Counted from the first letter of the stretch, positions 43,799-53,053 are shown. The stretch: DNA of 64,000 nt from Phycisphaeraceae bacterium (GCA_019636615.1 JAHBXF010000002.1:684001-748000), one strand, 5' to 3'. Notes: a model not told the origin generated them from the letters alone. Made by a program: numbers and translations.

Positions 43799-45151
43799 AT
43801 GCCTATTGAGATCACGATGCCCCGCCTCTCGGACACCATGCAGGCCGGCACGATCGTGAAGTGGAATGTTCAGGAAGGCCAGAAGGTCAAGAGCGGCGAT
43901 GTTGTCGCTGATATCGAGACCGACAAGGCCACCATGGAACTGCAGTCGTTCGACGACGGCACGGTTGCTTCGCTGCCCGTGTCGGAGGGCCAGAACGTCC
44001 CCATCGGCACCGTGATCATGGTGCTGGCCACGGGCAAGGAAGACCCCGCGACGATCAAGTCGTCGCAAGGCGCTTCGGGCGGTTCTGCGCAGGCAAGGCC
44101 TGTGGCCGCCGCTGCGGAACGCGCCCCAGAGCCCGCCGGGGGCAACGCCCCCGTTGCGACGCTGACCCAAAGCACGAACGGCGCACACAGCCAATCAGGG
44201 ACTGGAGAGGGCGGACGGGTCTTTGCTTCGCCGCTGGCCAAGAAAATCGCAGCGGAATCAGGCATGAATCTCACGGGTGTTCAGGGCACGGGCCCGGGCG
44301 GAAGGATCATCCGCAAGGATGTCGAAGCCGCGCTGGCCGGGGGCGGACGACCGACCGCCGAAGCGCCCAAGGCGTCGGCGGCATCACCCGTGCGCGCGGC
44401 CCCCGCGCTCTCGCACGCGGGCGCTTCGCTGGCCTCCCGCACGATTCCTCTCTCCAACATGCGCCGCGTCATCGCGTCGCGGCTGGTTGAGAGCAAGACA
44501 ACCATTCCCCACTACCAGGTGACGGTAGAAGCCGACATGGACGCGCTGCTGGCTTTGCGTGCCCAACTCAACGAGCAACTGGCGGCGCAGGGCGTGAAAC
44601 TCAGCGTGAATGATTTCCTCGTGCGTGCCTGCGCCCTGGCGATGCACCAGCACCCGTACATCAACGCCCGCTGGAGCGGCAAGCCCGGAGCCGAGACCAT
44701 CGAGTATCTCGCGGATGTCAACATCGGCATCGCGATCTCGCTGCCTGTTCATGAAGACGGCACCGGCGGCGGCCTGGTCGTGGCGACGGTTCGCAGCGCC
44801 GATCAGATCGGTCTGCGTCAGATCTCGGCCCAGTCAAAGTCACTCTCGGAGAAGGCCAGGGGCAAGGGCCTGTCGCCCCAGGAGATGTCGGACTCCACCT
44901 TCACCATCTCCAACCTGGGCATGTTCGGTGTCACGCACTTCACCGCGATCATCAACCCGCCCAACGCCGCCATTCTCGCGGTTGGCGCCGCGGTGCAGCG
45001 GCCCGTGGTGCGGGGTGGTCAGGTGGTGCCCGGGCATGTCATGTCCATGACGATGTCCAGCGATCACCGGATCATCGACGGCGCGATGGCCGCGCAGTAT
45101 CTCAATACGGTCAAGGAACTGCTCGAGAAGCCCGCGACACTGCTTGTGTGA
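43799..45151 (+). CDS. Second dihydrolipoamide acyltransferase (E2)
   Basis: A 450-residue E2: lipoyl domain with K43 in IETDKATME and the subgroup motif MPRLSDTM; peripheral subunit-binding domain (ASPLAKKIAAESGMNLTGVQGTGPGG) and catalytic domain ending in SSDHRIIDGAMAA, which holds the HxxxDG motif. MPRLSDTM is typical of mitochondrial-type pyruvate dehydrogenase E2 (usually MPALSPTM). It works with the E1beta encoded upstream. No E3 gene follows. Confidence 0.92.
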   Translation: MPIEITMPRLSDTMQAGTIVKWNVQEGQKVKSGDVVADIETDKATMELQSFDDGTVASLPVSEGQNVPIGTVIMVLATGKEDPATIKSSQGASGGSAQARPVAAAAERAPEPAGGNAPVATLTQSTNGAHSQSGTGEGGRVFASPLAKKIAAESGMNLTGVQGTGPGGRIIRKDVEAALAGGGRPTAEAPKASAASPVRAAPALSHAGASLASRTIPLSNMRRVIASRLVESKTTIPHYQVTVEADMDALLALRAQLNEQLAAQGVKLSVNDFLVRACALAMHQHPYINARWSGKPGAETIEYLADVNIGIAISLPVHEDGTGGGLVVATVRSADQIGLRQISAQSKSLSEKARGKGLSPQEMSDSTFTISNLGMFGVTHFTAIINPPNAAILAVGAAVQRPVVRGGQVVPGHVMSMTMSSDHRIIDGAMAAQYLNTVKELLEKPATLLV

Positions 45152-45166
45152 CGGGTCGAACGCGGG

Positions 45167-46255
45167 TCATGTCAGCCGGCGGCCACCGTCGACGCCGATG
45201 ATCTGTCCTGTGGTGTAGTGCGCACTCATCGCGAGCCAGCGAACGGCTTCCGCGGCGTCTTCGGGGGTTCCGGCTTTCCCCAGGGGGATCCGCCGCAGGT
45301 ATTTCTCTCGTGCGGCGGGGTCGTCATCCAGGCCGTTCTCCGGCCAGGCCACAACACCCGGCGCGACCCCGTTGACCCGAACCCTCGGGGCGAGTTCTCT
45401 CGCAAGGCAGTACACCATTTCGGTGAGGGCTGCTTTCGACATGGCGTACGCGATAAAGTCTTTTCGGGGGTGGCCGAGAAGGTGAACATCGAGCATGGCC
45501 ACCATCGCGCCGCCGCCGGGCACCTCGCTCTGGGCGAGCAGGGGCGCCAACCTCGCTGAAAGTATGAGCGGGGAGAGCGCGTGCACACGGAACTGCTGGT
45601 CGGCCTCTTCGGCGGAAACGTCTGCGAGGGGGGTGGGCGTGTAGACGGATGCGTTGTGCACGAGGTAATCGAGACGGGCGGTCGTGTTGAGCACGCGATC
45701 GGCGAACACCTCTACGGCTTCGATATTCAGCAGGTCGAGTTGCTGGCAGAGAACTTTGGCGCCGGCTCGCCTGAGCATGGAAGCCGTTTCATGCGCTTCG
45801 TGACCGCTGTTGTTGTAGGTGAGCACCACATCACACCCCGCCCCCGCGAACGCCGCCGCGATGGCGCGGCCGACCCGCTTGGCGCCGCCTGTGATCAGCA
45901 CGACGGGCCGCGCGCCGTCTGGGGCTTCGTCCGCGCCTGTCTCCGGGAGTTCTGATGCTTCCAGACCCGGCGATTCTCGCGGCGCACGCCGGCCTGAAAG
46001 TTCAGATGCGGTAGGTGTTGCTGCCCTTTTGCCCGCTTCCTGCCATGGATCGAGCCTGGCGGTGGGCTTGACCGGAGGAAGCGGGAATGCTCTGGCCCGC
46101 CTTCTGGCGAGCGAGCTGGCGAGGAGGCCGACGATGACAACCAGCGTGACGATCGTGATGCTCAGAAGGAGCACCACCAACTGGCCGACCGACTGCGCCT
46201 TGGCGGCTTCTTCGGCGGGTGGCTGAGTGAGGGCGATCACGAATGGCAGAGACAT
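45167..46255 (-). CDS. Membrane-anchored SDR, pteridine-reductase-like
   Basis: A 362-residue protein starting MSLPFVIALTQ. A membrane helix at about 24-47 is followed by a basic and Pro-rich linker (50-115) and then a complete short-chain dehydrogenase: TGGAKRVG at 122-129, catalytic YAMSK (Y270, K274) and an Asp (D256 in MLDVHLL) where most SDRs have Ser. The TGxxKRxG motif and the Asp are typical of FolM/PTR1 pteridine reductases. The membrane-anchored form is unusual. It is divergent from prfB. Confidence 0.8.
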   Translation of the reverse strand: MSLPFVIALTQPPAEEAAKAQSVGQLVVLLLSITIVTLVVIVGLLASSLARRRARAFPLPPVKPTARLDPWQEAGKRAATPTASELSGRRAPRESPGLEASELPETGADEAPDGARPVVLITGGAKRVGRAIAAAFAGAGCDVVLTYNNSGHEAHETASMLRRAGAKVLCQQLDLLNIEAVEVFADRVLNTTARLDYLVHNASVYTPTPLADVSAEEADQQFRVHALSPLILSARLAPLLAQSEVPGGGAMVAMLDVHLLGHPRKDFIAYAMSKAALTEMVYCLARELAPRVRVNGVAPGVVAWPENGLDDDPAAREKYLRRIPLGKAGTPEDAAEAVRWLAMSAHYTTGQIIGVDGGRRLT

Positions 46256-46333
46256 GAGCGAGGATACGCGGCGCCGATGGGAACAAGGTGAGAGAGTGCC
46301 CGGAGCGCGTGAACCGCCGGGCGGGCAGGCCCC

Positions 46334-46339
46334 TATACT
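46334..46339 (+). promoter_or_regulatory. -10 element candidate directly before prfB
   Basis: TATACT lies eight bases before the prfB ATG, so transcription would begin at or next to the start codon. No ribosome site is seen between. The -35 region is poor. Confidence 0.35.
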
Positions 46340-46346
46340 GTGCACC

Positions 46347-47472
46347 ATGCATTTCGACGCGCACCAACCTGTCATCGCCGATCTTGAGGCGCGGATTTTG
46401 ACGATCCGCGACTCTCTTTAACTACCCCGGCAAACTCCTCCAACTGAAAGACCTTGAAGCCGAGATGGGCTCCGACACGTTCTGGAACAGCCAGGACCGT
46501 GCCCGCAAGGTTGTTGCCGCGGTGAAGGGCCTCAAAGCCCAGATCGACCCCTTGACCAGCGTGATGCGGCGATTCGAGGACGCGAAAGTCGCCTACGACA
46601 TGTCGAAGGAGACCGGCGACAAAGACCTCTTGGCCGAGGCCGACCAGACGCTCTTTGAACTCCTCGGGAGCATGGAGCAGGTGGAACTTCGGTCGCTGCT
46701 GGCGGGCCCGCACGACAACAAGAACTGCTTCCTGAGCATCTCGGCCGGCGTTGGTGGTACAGAGGCCAACGACTGGGCCGACATGCTGCTGCGGATGTAC
46801 ATTTTCTACTGTGAAAAAATGGGCTGGGATGTCGAGGAGGTTGATCGCGGCTTCGGTGCCGAGGTCGGCATCGACTCGGTCACGCTGCATGTCAAGGGGC
46901 CGATGGCCTTTGGCTACCTCAAGTGCGAGCGTGGCACCCACCGCCTGGCGCGAGTTTCGCCCTTTAATGCGCAGGGCAAAAGGCAGACCTCCTTCGCCAC
47001 TGTTGAAGTCACCCCCGAGTTTGACGAACTCGACCTGACCATCCCCGAGACCGATATCGAGGTCATCCCGTTCGTTCGGGCCTCGGGCCCGGGCGGACAG
47101 AACGTCAACAAGGTGGCTTCGGCTATCCGGATCATCCACAAGCCCACCGGCATTCAGGTGGTCGCGAGCACCTACCGCGACCAGCCGCAGAACAAGAAGC
47201 AGGCCATGACCGTGCTTCAGGCCAAACTTCAGGTTCTGGCCGAAGAAAAACGGGAAAAGGAGATCGCCTCGGCCCAGGGCGGCAGCCTGGAGCAGGGCTG
47301 GGGCACGCAGATCCGGTCGTATGTCTTCTACGACAACCGGGTCAAAGACCATCGCACCGGCCACGAAGAGACGAACTACGAAGCGGTACTCAGGGGAGAA
47401 CTCGGCCCCTTCATCGATGCCGAGTTGAAACGCAGGCGTGCCGAGAGTGAACGCGCCGCGGCCAAAAACTGA
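46347..47472 (+). CDS. prfB: Peptide chain release factor 2 (with +1 frameshift)
   Basis: The first 24 codons (MHFDAHQPVIADLEARILTI then RDSL) end at CTT TAA (46416-46421). After a +1 shift the frame continues at AAC 46420 (NYPGKLLQLKDLEAEMGSD) to 47472, for 374 residues. The N-terminal half resembles RF2 of Bacillus, where the shift falls at the same point. The catalytic GGQ (RASGPGGQNVNKVAS) and the RF2 anticodon-like SPF (ARVSPFNAQ) are intact. It releases peptides at UGA and UAA. Coordinates join 46347-46418 and 46420-47472. Confidence 0.93.
46416..46422 (+). other. Programmed frameshift site CTT TAA C
   Basis: The slippery CTT followed by in-frame stop TAA and C matches the RF2 autoregulatory site, but the stop is TAA rather than the usual TGA. 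No Shine-Dalgarno-like AGGGGG lies a few bases upstream; the nearest purine-rich stretch is GAGGCGCGG about 20 bases before. Confidence 0.8.
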
Positions 47473-47607
47473 TCGCGCTCAGGAACTTTCCACTCGTTGG
47501 GGGCGTCCATCTCTCCGGTTGCGTGCGGTTGCATGCGGGGGAGTTGAGACCGCGGCCCATCACGCATTCCGAAACACCACCGCCACTGCACCCGAAGTAC
47601 GCAGGTC

Positions 47608-49659
47608 ATGCCATCACCGCGAAACAACCTCCGGACGGCTCTCCCGCGTCACCAGGGCCTTTTCTTCGCGGCGTGCATGCTCGTGCCGCTGTGGCCGTGT
47701 TATTCGTCCGCCCCCCAACCGGTTCAAGGCGTTCTCAACTCGCCCGATTCTGCGGAACTTCCTTCGATCTCCGCGGCGGCGATGGTCCTCCGTGACCCCA
47801 ACGCCACCGACGCGGCCCGATCCGTCGCGGCCGACACCCTCGTCACCTCGGCGGCCCACAGCCCGGCTTCTCTTGCTGAGATCACCGACATGCTCGGCCA
47901 GAGCGTGCTCGGGAACTCCGCCGGCAGGTTCATCCTTGCCGCGATCGCCAAGCAGGCCGATGCTGCGGATACGCTCCTGCCCGTCTTGCGTGGCCGGTTG
48001 CGCGCCGCTGGGGTCGAAGAACTCCCCAGGCTCTTGTCGGCGCTGGGATCGATCCGCACCCCTCAAGCCGCGGGGGTGCTCCTCGATTTCTGCGGGCCCA
48101 GCGCCGAACCGGCCGTCTCTGAGGCCGCATTTGCGGCTCTCCGGAGGCTCACCGCACGCACCGAAATGCCGTCGGATGTTGTGGCATGGGCCGAGTGGCT
48201 GCGGCAGCGCGAGCACCTGAGCACCGACGCCTGGCGGTCGATGCTGCTGCCCTTTGTTGCAGGAAGGGCCGACCGCCTGGCCGAAGAACGCGCCGGAATC
48301 ACACTCAAACTCACCGATGCCCTGCGTACCCTGCACCTGGCAACGCCCGCGGAACAGCGTGCCACACTTCTCGCGGCGTGGCTGCGCGACCCGCTGCCTC
48401 AGGTGCGCGATCTCGGCCTTGAACTCGTCTCTCGCCAGATGGCCTCTGGTGAACAGTTCGGGCCAGAGATCGGTCAAGCGGCTATTTCGCTGCTCACCCG
48501 ACCCGAGGCCCGCGTGCGTGCATCGGCCGCCGTGCTCGTGCGGCAACTCGCGCCGGATCAGGCAGAGCCTGCGCTGATCGCGGCCTTGAAGCAAGAGTCA
48601 GACCCCGCTGTGGCCGCGGACCTGCTGCTGGCCGCATCTCGCTGGCCCTCGGCCGATATCGTCGAAGCCGCCCTTCGCTGGCTGGGCCCACAGAGCCCGG
48701 CAAGAACCGCCGCCGTCGAGACGCTGCTGAGGATGTTCCGCGCGGGCATGCTTTCCACACGGGATCAGGGCCGGGTGCTGCTGAAACTGCGCGACATCCC
48801 GCTCGAAGCACTCTCCCCGCCGGGGTGTGTGCTGCGGGCGCATCTGGGTGATGATTCCGACCGTGAGATTCTCGTGCCCCTTCTCGCCTCAGCCAGCCCG
48901 GCGGCCCGGGCCGCGGTCGCCCAATCCCTCGCCGAGTATGAGGGGTACGCCGGGCGGATTGTCGCCGCAGCCAGGAACGACGCCTCGCTCATGGCCGCGA
49001 GCACCAAGGCCGCGCTCCTGTGGGATCCTACCGCGGACGCCTTCGAAGAAATCGCGACGCTGCCGAGCATATCCGCGGAAAGCCGGCGGGCCAACCTGAT
49101 GCTCCTGGCCCGGGCGCTGCCCGCGAACGAACTGCTCACGGTGGTCACGTTTACCACAGAGGAGCCGCTTCGCCAACTGCTGCTGGCCGAACTCATCAGC
49201 GAGAACCGCACACTCTCTGAACGCGACTCGGCGGACAAACTCGGCGCCATCGCGCGTGGGGTGATGCTCGTGGCAACGGCCGACCTCGAACGCGGCGAGT
49301 CGGCCGCGGCGCTCAACACCATCGATGGCGCTCCGTTCCTGAAGACATTCATCGACGCGGGCGAGGTCGATTCCCTGTACGTAGCCGCGCTCGTGGCCTC
49401 GGGGCAACTCGATGAGGCACGGGAAATCAAAGCGCCGATCGAAGCATTTCTGCGCGGCCTTGCCTTGGCCGATGAGGTCGCGCACGCGCCTCAGGCCGCG
49501 GCAATGATCGAATCTCTCTTTGGTGACGCGCTCTCTCAGGAACACCGGGCCCTGCTGCGTCAGGTGCGAGCCAGGGCTACGCCCGACGAGGCCGCCGAGG
49601 GCGTGACCCCGTTCTACGGCCCCCCACGCCCGCCGGCAGAGGCACCGCCCCCCCGCTGA
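47608..49659 (+). CDS. Exported HEAT-repeat-like helical protein
   Basis: A 683-residue protein with a signal-like N terminus (GLFFAACMLVPLWPCYSS). The rest is Ala/Leu/Arg-rich helical pairs of roughly 30-40 residues (ARVRASAAVLVRQLAPDQAEPALIAAL; AARAAVAQSLAEYEGYAGRIVAA), as in HEAT or armadillo solenoids. Such proteins are scaffolds. The C terminus is Pro-rich. No enzymatic motif. It is convergent with the TPR gene (three-base gap). Confidence 0.75.
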   Translation: MPSPRNNLRTALPRHQGLFFAACMLVPLWPCYSSAPQPVQGVLNSPDSAELPSISAAAMVLRDPNATDAARSVAADTLVTSAAHSPASLAEITDMLGQSVLGNSAGRFILAAIAKQADAADTLLPVLRGRLRAAGVEELPRLLSALGSIRTPQAAGVLLDFCGPSAEPAVSEAAFAALRRLTARTEMPSDVVAWAEWLRQREHLSTDAWRSMLLPFVAGRADRLAEERAGITLKLTDALRTLHLATPAEQRATLLAAWLRDPLPQVRDLGLELVSRQMASGEQFGPEIGQAAISLLTRPEARVRASAAVLVRQLAPDQAEPALIAALKQESDPAVAADLLLAASRWPSADIVEAALRWLGPQSPARTAAVETLLRMFRAGMLSTRDQGRVLLKLRDIPLEALSPPGCVLRAHLGDDSDREILVPLLASASPAARAAVAQSLAEYEGYAGRIVAAARNDASLMAASTKAALLWDPTADAFEEIATLPSISAESRRANLMLLARALPANELLTVVTFTTEEPLRQLLLAELISENRTLSERDSADKLGAIARGVMLVATADLERGESAAALNTIDGAPFLKTFIDAGEVDSLYVAALVASGQLDEAREIKAPIEAFLRGLALADEVAHAPQAAAMIESLFGDALSQEHRALLRQVRARATPDEAAEGVTPFYGPPRPPAEAPPPR

Positions 49660-49662
49660 CCA

Positions 49663-49974
49663 TCAGCCCTCGACTTCATCGAGCAACGACGAGAGTTCTG
49701 ACAAGGCGTGCCCATCCCCGGCTTTCTTCGCGGCGATCATGCCCGCCTTGATCGACTCTGCGGCACGCGATGTCTCACCCGCGTCAGCGAGGGTGCGGCC
49801 TTTGTGGTAGTAGGCGTAGCAGTACACCGGATCGACGGCCAGGCAGCGGTCAAAGTAGTCTACCGCTTCGGCGGTTCGCCCTGCCTTGGCGTATTCCTGC
49901 GCGAGCCCATAGAGAAGAAACGGGTCGTTGGGCTCGGCCTGCAGGAGTTTGTGGAGTTGGTCGATCGACGGCAT
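49663..49974 (-). CDS. Small TPR protein
   Basis: A 103-residue protein starting MPSIDQLHKLLQ with about two tetratricopeptide repeats: PFLLYGLAQEYAKAGRTAEAVDYFDRCLAVDP and the next one with AYYHKGRTLADAGETSRAAESIKAG. TPRs bind proteins. A longer in-frame upstream extension runs across the divergent dehydrogenase gene and is not real. Confidence 0.75.
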   Translation of the reverse strand: MPSIDQLHKLLQAEPNDPFLLYGLAQEYAKAGRTAEAVDYFDRCLAVDPVYCYAYYHKGRTLADAGETSRAAESIKAGMIAAKKAGDGHALSELSSLLDEVEG

Positions 49975-50070
49975 ACCGGAATCATTACCCCCCCGCAGAT
50001 CCCGCGTGAGCCCCCCGGCGGCGGGTTCGTTCCTACCCTCCACTCCCCAGCCTGAAAAGGAGATATCGGA

Positions 50071-50937
50071 ATGCACAATGTGAAAACACTCGCCGTGATC
50101 GGGGCCGGACAGATGGGCGGAGGGATCGCGCAGGTCGCCGCGATGTCCGGCATCTCTGCGATGGTCTACGACAGTTTCCCCGCGTCGCTCGAGAAGTGCC
50201 GGGCAACGCACGCGTTTTCGCTGGGCAAACTGGCCGAAAAGGGCAAGATCAGTCAGGCGGATGCTCAGGCCGCGCTGGCGCGTATCTCGTTTGTCAGCGC
50301 GTTCGATGATCTTGCAAGCGCCGACTGGGTTGTGGAAGCCGTGGTTGAAGACATCACGGTGAAGCGAGATCTCTTCGGCAGGCTCAGCGCGATGATGACC
50401 CGCGAAGACGTGGTGCTCGCGACCAACACCAGTTCGATCAGCATCACCGAGATCGCGACCGCCGCCGGCGCCGCGTGCCACCGGGTCGTGGGCATGCATT
50501 TCTTCAACCCGGTTCCGATCATGCAACTGGTCGAGGTGATCCCCGGCCTGCAGACCGATGCCGCGGTGATCGCGCGGACAGAGGCCCTGGCCACCGCGAT
50601 GGGCAAAACACCGCTCGTCGCCAATGACCGCGCGGGCTTTGTCTCCAACCGTGTGCTCATGCCGATGATTAACGAGGCCTTCTATGCGTGGATGGAGGGC
50701 GTGGCCGAGCCCGAGGCTATCGACGGGATCATGAAACTCGGCTGCAACTTCCCCATGGGGCCGCTGCACCTGGCAGATTTCATCGGGCTTGACACCTGCG
50801 CGAACATCATGAACGTGCTGGCGGACGGCCTGAACAATGACCGATACCGCCCGTGCCCGCTCCTTCGGCAACTGGTGACGGCGGGCCGGCTTGGCGTGAA
50901 GTCTGGCCGCGGCGTGTACGAGCACAAGAAGAAGTGA
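50071..50937 (+). CDS. 3-hydroxyacyl-CoA (3-hydroxybutyryl-CoA) dehydrogenase
   Basis: A 288-residue enzyme. The Rossmann motif GAGQMGGGIAQ, the block ATNTSSISITEIA and the catalytic His in GMHFFNPVPIMQLVE are present; the C-terminal domain has GFVSNRVLMPMINEA and MGPLHLADFIGLD. It oxidises (S)-3-hydroxyacyl-CoA with NAD(P)+, in fatty acid or butyrate metabolism. A strong AAGGAG site (ctgaaaaggagatatcgga) precedes ATG 50071. Single gene with no thiolase or crotonase nearby. Confidence 0.92.
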   Translation: MHNVKTLAVIGAGQMGGGIAQVAAMSGISAMVYDSFPASLEKCRATHAFSLGKLAEKGKISQADAQAALARISFVSAFDDLASADWVVEAVVEDITVKRDLFGRLSAMMTREDVVLATNTSSISITEIATAAGAACHRVVGMHFFNPVPIMQLVEVIPGLQTDAAVIARTEALATAMGKTPLVANDRAGFVSNRVLMPMINEAFYAWMEGVAEPEAIDGIMKLGCNFPMGPLHLADFIGLDTCANIMNVLADGLNNDRYRPCPLLRQLVTAGRLGVKSGRGVYEHKKK

Positions 50938-50944
50938 TCAGCGG

Positions 50945-51751
50945 TCAACCCTGGCCATCAACCCCGGGCCCGAATGCCCGGGAAACCAGAAGGGGCAGCA
51001 CCCGGCCGACCGTGCCGCGGAGCACGACGTCTACACGTCTGCTCGCTGGCGTGGGATCTTTGTTGACTTCGATGGTGAAGGCGCCCGCCTGGCTGGCGAT
51101 GTCTACAAAGCCCGCGGCGGGATAGACCTGGCTGCTCGTGCCGACGGTCAGGAACACGTCGCACCTGGGTGTCACTTCCCACGCGGCCCGCAGAGCCTCT
51201 TCGGGCAGGGCTTCCCCGAACCAGACGACGTTGGGCCGGAGCAAAGCCCCTGGCTGGAACGGCGAGGGCGGGGGAAAGGCCTCAAACGGGGTCGGGGGCG
51301 GGGTGATCACGTGCCCGGTGCTGGCGCATCGCCATTCAAGTATTGAACCGTGCAACTCGTAGACGCGGCGGCTGCCGGCCCGCTGATGCAGCCGGTCGAC
51401 ATTCTGAGTGAAGAGCGCAAACTCGCCCCCGCGGTCTGCGAGGTGCTGTTCGAGCGTGGCCAACGCCCCGTGCCCCGGGTTCGGCTGCGCCGCCAGGCAG
51501 CCCAGCCGCCTGTGGTCGTACCAGCGGGTGACAACTTCCGGGTTTGCATCAAAGGCCTCGGGGGTCGCGAGTTTCTGAGGGTCGAACTCTTTCCACAGAG
51601 ACTGCATCGTGTCGCGGAACGTCGGGATGCCGCTCTCGGCCGAAGCCCCGGCCCCTGTCACGACAACAACGCACGCCGCCCGGGAGAGCCGGCGCGCGGC
51701 ATGCTCGAGCCCTTCAACATGATCCTCGATCGTTGATGATTCGTCGTTCAC
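50945..51751 (-). CDS. Sir2-family NAD-dependent deacylase lacking the zinc cysteines
   Basis: A 268-residue sirtuin. NAD-binding GAGASAESGIPTFRD (33-47), TQNVD (115-119), catalytic H134 in ELHGS, NVVWFGE and GTSSQVYPA are intact. Y78 and R81 in YDHRR follow the YxxR pattern of class III (SIRT5/CobB) desuccinylases. In place of two CxxC zinc pairs only one Cys (C142) remains, with a Pro-rich stretch after it. The start is GTG 51751. It lies nine bases after the Gfo/Idh gene on the same strand. Confidence 0.88.
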   Translation of the reverse strand: MNDESSTIEDHVEGLEHAARRLSRAACVVVVTGAGASAESGIPTFRDTMQSLWKEFDPQKLATPEAFDANPEVVTRWYDHRRLGCLAAQPNPGHGALATLEQHLADRGGEFALFTQNVDRLHQRAGSRRVYELHGSILEWRCASTGHVITPPPTPFEAFPPPSPFQPGALLRPNVVWFGEALPEEALRAAWEVTPRCDVFLTVGTSSQVYPAAGFVDIASQAGAFTIEVNKDPTPASRRVDVVLRGTVGRVLPLLVSRAFGPGVDGQG

Positions 51752-51760
51752 CGCGGTTGC

Positions 51761-53053
51761 TCAGATTGTGGGCAGTTCGTACCCCGCGCGCCGCGGGTTG
51801 TCCATCCACTCGGCGGCGTGCGGCGCGCTGTCGCCGGTGAAGGCCCAACTCTTGGGATCCCAATGGATGGCCCGGCGGTTCCAGTAGGCAAGGTTGCCGA
51901 GGTGACACACGGCCACACTGCGGGCGCCGACCTCCTCGTTGCAGATGCACTGCCCTCGGTCGCGGATTCGCTCGATCCAGTCGTCGATGTGGCTCCTGGG
52001 CGCGGGCAAGCGAGGATCGGCGTCTGTCAGCGGTTGTTCGAGCACTCTGGCGGGGGTGCTGGCGATGCCCTCACGCGTGACATAGATCATGCCGCTGGTG
52101 CCGATGATAGTGACGCCGAACGGGCCACCGTGGGTGAGGGTGACACCGTTGGCGTAGCGGAACCTGGCGCCGTGTGTCGCCCCTTCCTTCGCGGGGGGCA
52201 GAACTTCAACAGGCCCCGAATCGTCGGCGTTGAGGGCCCATTGGGCGATGTCGAAGTGGTGTGCACCCCAGTCGGTCATCATGCCGCCCGAGTATTCACG
52301 GTAGAGGCGCCAGTTGGGGTAGTGGTTGTGAACGCCGCGCGGGCTGAGGATGGCGTTGTACGGACGCATGGGGGCGGGGCCGAGCCATCGGTCCCAGTCC
52401 AGCCCGGGCTCGGGCTCTTCGGCGGGCAGGTCGCACCACACGCTCGAAGTTCCCAGACCGGCGTGCACAGCCAGGATATCGCCGATGCGCCCGGCGCGGG
52501 CGTATTCGCACGCTCTGCGGAACCTGCCTTCGTGTTCAGTGCGCTGCTGGCTGCCGGTCTGCAGCACCCGCTTGTGCTTGCGGACTGCGTCGATCGAGGC
52601 TTTGGCCTCGGCGAGTGTCAGCGTGAGCGGCTTTTCGCAGTAGATGTCCTTGCCCGCCCTGGCGGCGTCAAGAATCTGGATGCCGTGCCAGTGGTCCGGC
52701 GTGGATATGACCACAGCGTCGATGTCTTGTCGTGCGAGAAGTTCGCGATAGTCAACCGCGGCAAGACAATCGTTGTTGCCGTAGTGCTTGTTGACGGCAT
52801 CTCTCGCGTGGTTGAGCCGTGTGGCGTCAACGTCGCACACCGCCAGCACCTGCGTGTCGCCTCGCTTCAGAAACGAGTTGAGGTGAAAACGGTTCTGGAT
52901 GCCCATGCCGATGAGGGCGATCCCGATTCTGTCGTTGGCCGAGCCCTTTCGGGAGGCGTACGCGCGAGAGGGGAACAGCAGCGGACCGCCCGCGATGAGG
53001 GCGGCCGATGCTGCGATGAAACCGCGACGTGAAACCTCGACCCTGCGCGTCAT
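51761..53053 (-). CDS. Gfo/Idh/MocA family oxidoreductase with Tat signal
   Basis: A 430-residue protein. The N terminus VSRRGFIAASAALIAGG is a Tat signal, so it is exported folded. NAD(P)-binding LIGMGIQNRFH, ISTPDHWHGIQILDAARAGKDIYCEKPLTLT and the C-terminal alpha/beta domain with GGMMTDWGAHHFDIAQWAL identify the family. It oxidises or reduces sugars or cyclitols; this secreted type is abundant in planctomycetes. ATG 53053 follows a GGAGG site (gcacggaggtacca). Confidence 0.9.
   Translation of the reverse strand: MTRRVEVSRRGFIAASAALIAGGPLLFPSRAYASRKGSANDRIGIALIGMGIQNRFHLNSFLKRGDTQVLAVCDVDATRLNHARDAVNKHYGNNDCLAAVDYRELLARQDIDAVVISTPDHWHGIQILDAARAGKDIYCEKPLTLTLAEAKASIDAVRKHKRVLQTGSQQRTEHEGRFRRACEYARAGRIGDILAVHAGLGTSSVWCDLPAEEPEPGLDWDRWLGPAPMRPYNAILSPRGVHNHYPNWRLYREYSGGMMTDWGAHHFDIAQWALNADDSGPVEVLPPAKEGATHGARFRYANGVTLTHGGPFGVTIIGTSGMIYVTREGIASTPARVLEQPLTDADPRLPAPRSHIDDWIERIRDRGQCICNEEVGARSVAVCHLGNLAYWNRRAIHWDPKSWAFTGDSAPHAAEWMDNPRRAGYELPTI

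Noticed and set aside
46227-46421. Separate small protein before prfB
   Set aside because: Its end from 46347 matches the RF2 N terminus and abuts the CTT TAA C site, so it is the first part of prfB.
49975-50925. 420-residue version of the TPR protein
   Set aside because: The extension is antisense to the well-supported 3-hydroxyacyl-CoA dehydrogenase gene.
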